A stretch of DNA of 7,746 nucleotides from positions 1 to 7,746 of the forward strand of contig PQAK01000212.1 of assembly GCA_003105225.1 (NCBI GenBank), read 5' to 3'. The DNA comes from Deltaproteobacteria bacterium (GTDB lineage Bacteria; Desulfobacterota; Deferrimicrobia; Deferrimicrobiales; Deferrimicrobiaceae). The position numbers were made by a program, and so were the translations under genes. Under the pieces are notes generated by a model, which saw nothing but the letters and a program-made list of their open reading frames with translations, ran no database searches and was not told the origin of the DNA. This document shows, piece after piece, positions 7,241-7,746 of this stretch (positions within the stretch are counted from its first letter, which is position 1; every line of letters starts with the position of its first letter).

Positions 7241-7746
7241 ATGGAAACGAAGATCATCCTCAAAGACTCGGAAATACCGAAAGCCTGGTACAACATCATG
7301 GCCGACATGCCCAACCCGCCGGCCCCGGTGCTGCACCCGGGAACGGGGAAGCCGGTGACGCCGGACGACCTGTCCCCGCTCTTTCCCATGGCGCTCATCG
7401 AGCAGGAAGTGGCGTCGCAGCGGTTCATCCCGATCCCGGAGGAGGTCCGGAAGATCTACACGCTGTGGCGGCCGGCGCCGATGTACCGGGCGGCGCGGCT
7501 CGAGGCGGCGATCGGCACCCGCTCCCGGATCTATTACAAGTACGAGGGGGTGAGCCCCGCGGGGAGCCACAAGCCCAACACGTCGATCCCCCAGGCGTAC
7601 TACAACAAGATGGCCGGGCGGAAGCGGATCGCCACGGAGACCGGCGCCGGGCAGTGGGGCTCCGCCATGGCCCTCGCCGGCGCGTTCTTCGGCCTCGAAG
7701 TGAAGGTCTACATGGTGAAGGTGAGCTACAACCAGAAGCCGTACCG
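7241..7746 (+). CDS. trpB2: Tryptophan synthase beta chain, type 2, 3' partial
   Basis: PLP enzyme joining indole to serine to form tryptophan. The first 168 residues are visible and the gene runs off the right edge. The PLP lysine is Lys111 in AGSHKPNT, and the catalytic Glu133 lies in ETGAGQWGSA. It belongs to the TrpB2 group rather than the usual TrpB1. It has the long N-terminal extension before the conserved core (IPKAWYNIMADMPNPPAPVLHPGTGKPVTPDDLSPLFP), a WRPAPMYRA segment where TrpB1 has a GRPTPL-like motif, and GQWG where TrpB1 has GQHG. TrpB2 proteins are known to work with or without a TrpA partner; which applies here cannot be seen because the downstream genes are missing. It follows trpC by 14 nt with a strong AAGGAG site, so it is the next gene of the operon. 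No trpF intervenes. Confidence 0.93.
   Translation, partial: METKIILKDSEIPKAWYNIMADMPNPPAPVLHPGTGKPVTPDDLSPLFPMALIEQEVASQRFIPIPEEVRKIYTLWRPAPMYRAARLEAAIGTRSRIYYKYEGVSPAGSHKPNTSIPQAYYNKMAGRKRIATETGAGQWGSAMALAGAFFGLEVKVYMVKVSYNQKPY

Overview
This is an ordinary chromosomal, vertically inherited-looking segment from a high-GC Gram-negative bacterium. GC is roughly two-thirds by eye, with strong G/C bias at third codon positions throughout. The argS–SPOR gene pair, a type 2 TrpB in a trp operon, and a GAF–GGDEF protein nearby suggest the deltaproteobacterial side of the tree (Desulfobacterota/Desulfuromonadota-like). That placement is a weak inference and rests on no direct taxonomic marker.

Layout: every supported gene is on the + strand. 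(1) Bases 1-899 hold the C-terminal part of a GAF-like/GGDEF diguanylate cyclase whose start lies before the window. (2) Bases 900-982 are the only real intergenic region. It holds a perfect 11-bp inverted repeat followed by five T residues, overlapping the -10 region of a plausible sigma70-type promoter. (3) From 983 to the right edge runs one tightly packed gene train: argS (arginyl-tRNA synthetase), a membrane-anchored SPOR-domain protein, trpE, a fused trpG-trpD, trpC, and the first 168 codons of trpB2 (tryptophan synthase beta, type 2).

The argS/SPOR junction shares the four bases GTGA between stop and start, as does trpE/trpGD. The SPOR/trpE junction either has the same overlap or a 5-nt gap, depending on the start used. 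The trpGD/trpC and trpC/trpB2 gaps are only 10 and 14 nt. There is no room for a trp leader peptide, attenuator or T-box in front of trpE. The tryptophan genes therefore look like passengers of an argS-led transcript, unless a promoter sits inside argS or the SPOR gene. Pathway control visible in the window is the tryptophan-sensing LLES motif in TrpE.

The trp genes together cover chorismate to anthranilate (TrpE plus the TrpG domain), anthranilate to phosphoribosyl-anthranilate (TrpD domain), carboxyphenylamino-deoxyribulose-phosphate to indole-glycerol phosphate (TrpC), and the indole-to-tryptophan step (TrpB2). The isomerase TrpF and the alpha subunit TrpA are not in the window.

I saw no RNA genes, mobile elements, CRISPR arrays or phage genes. 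I found no undescribed system. The points worth a second look are the intergenic palindrome, the argS–SPOR–trp co-transcription, the trpGD fusion next to a GGGA repeat, and the trpB2 placement without an intervening trpF.
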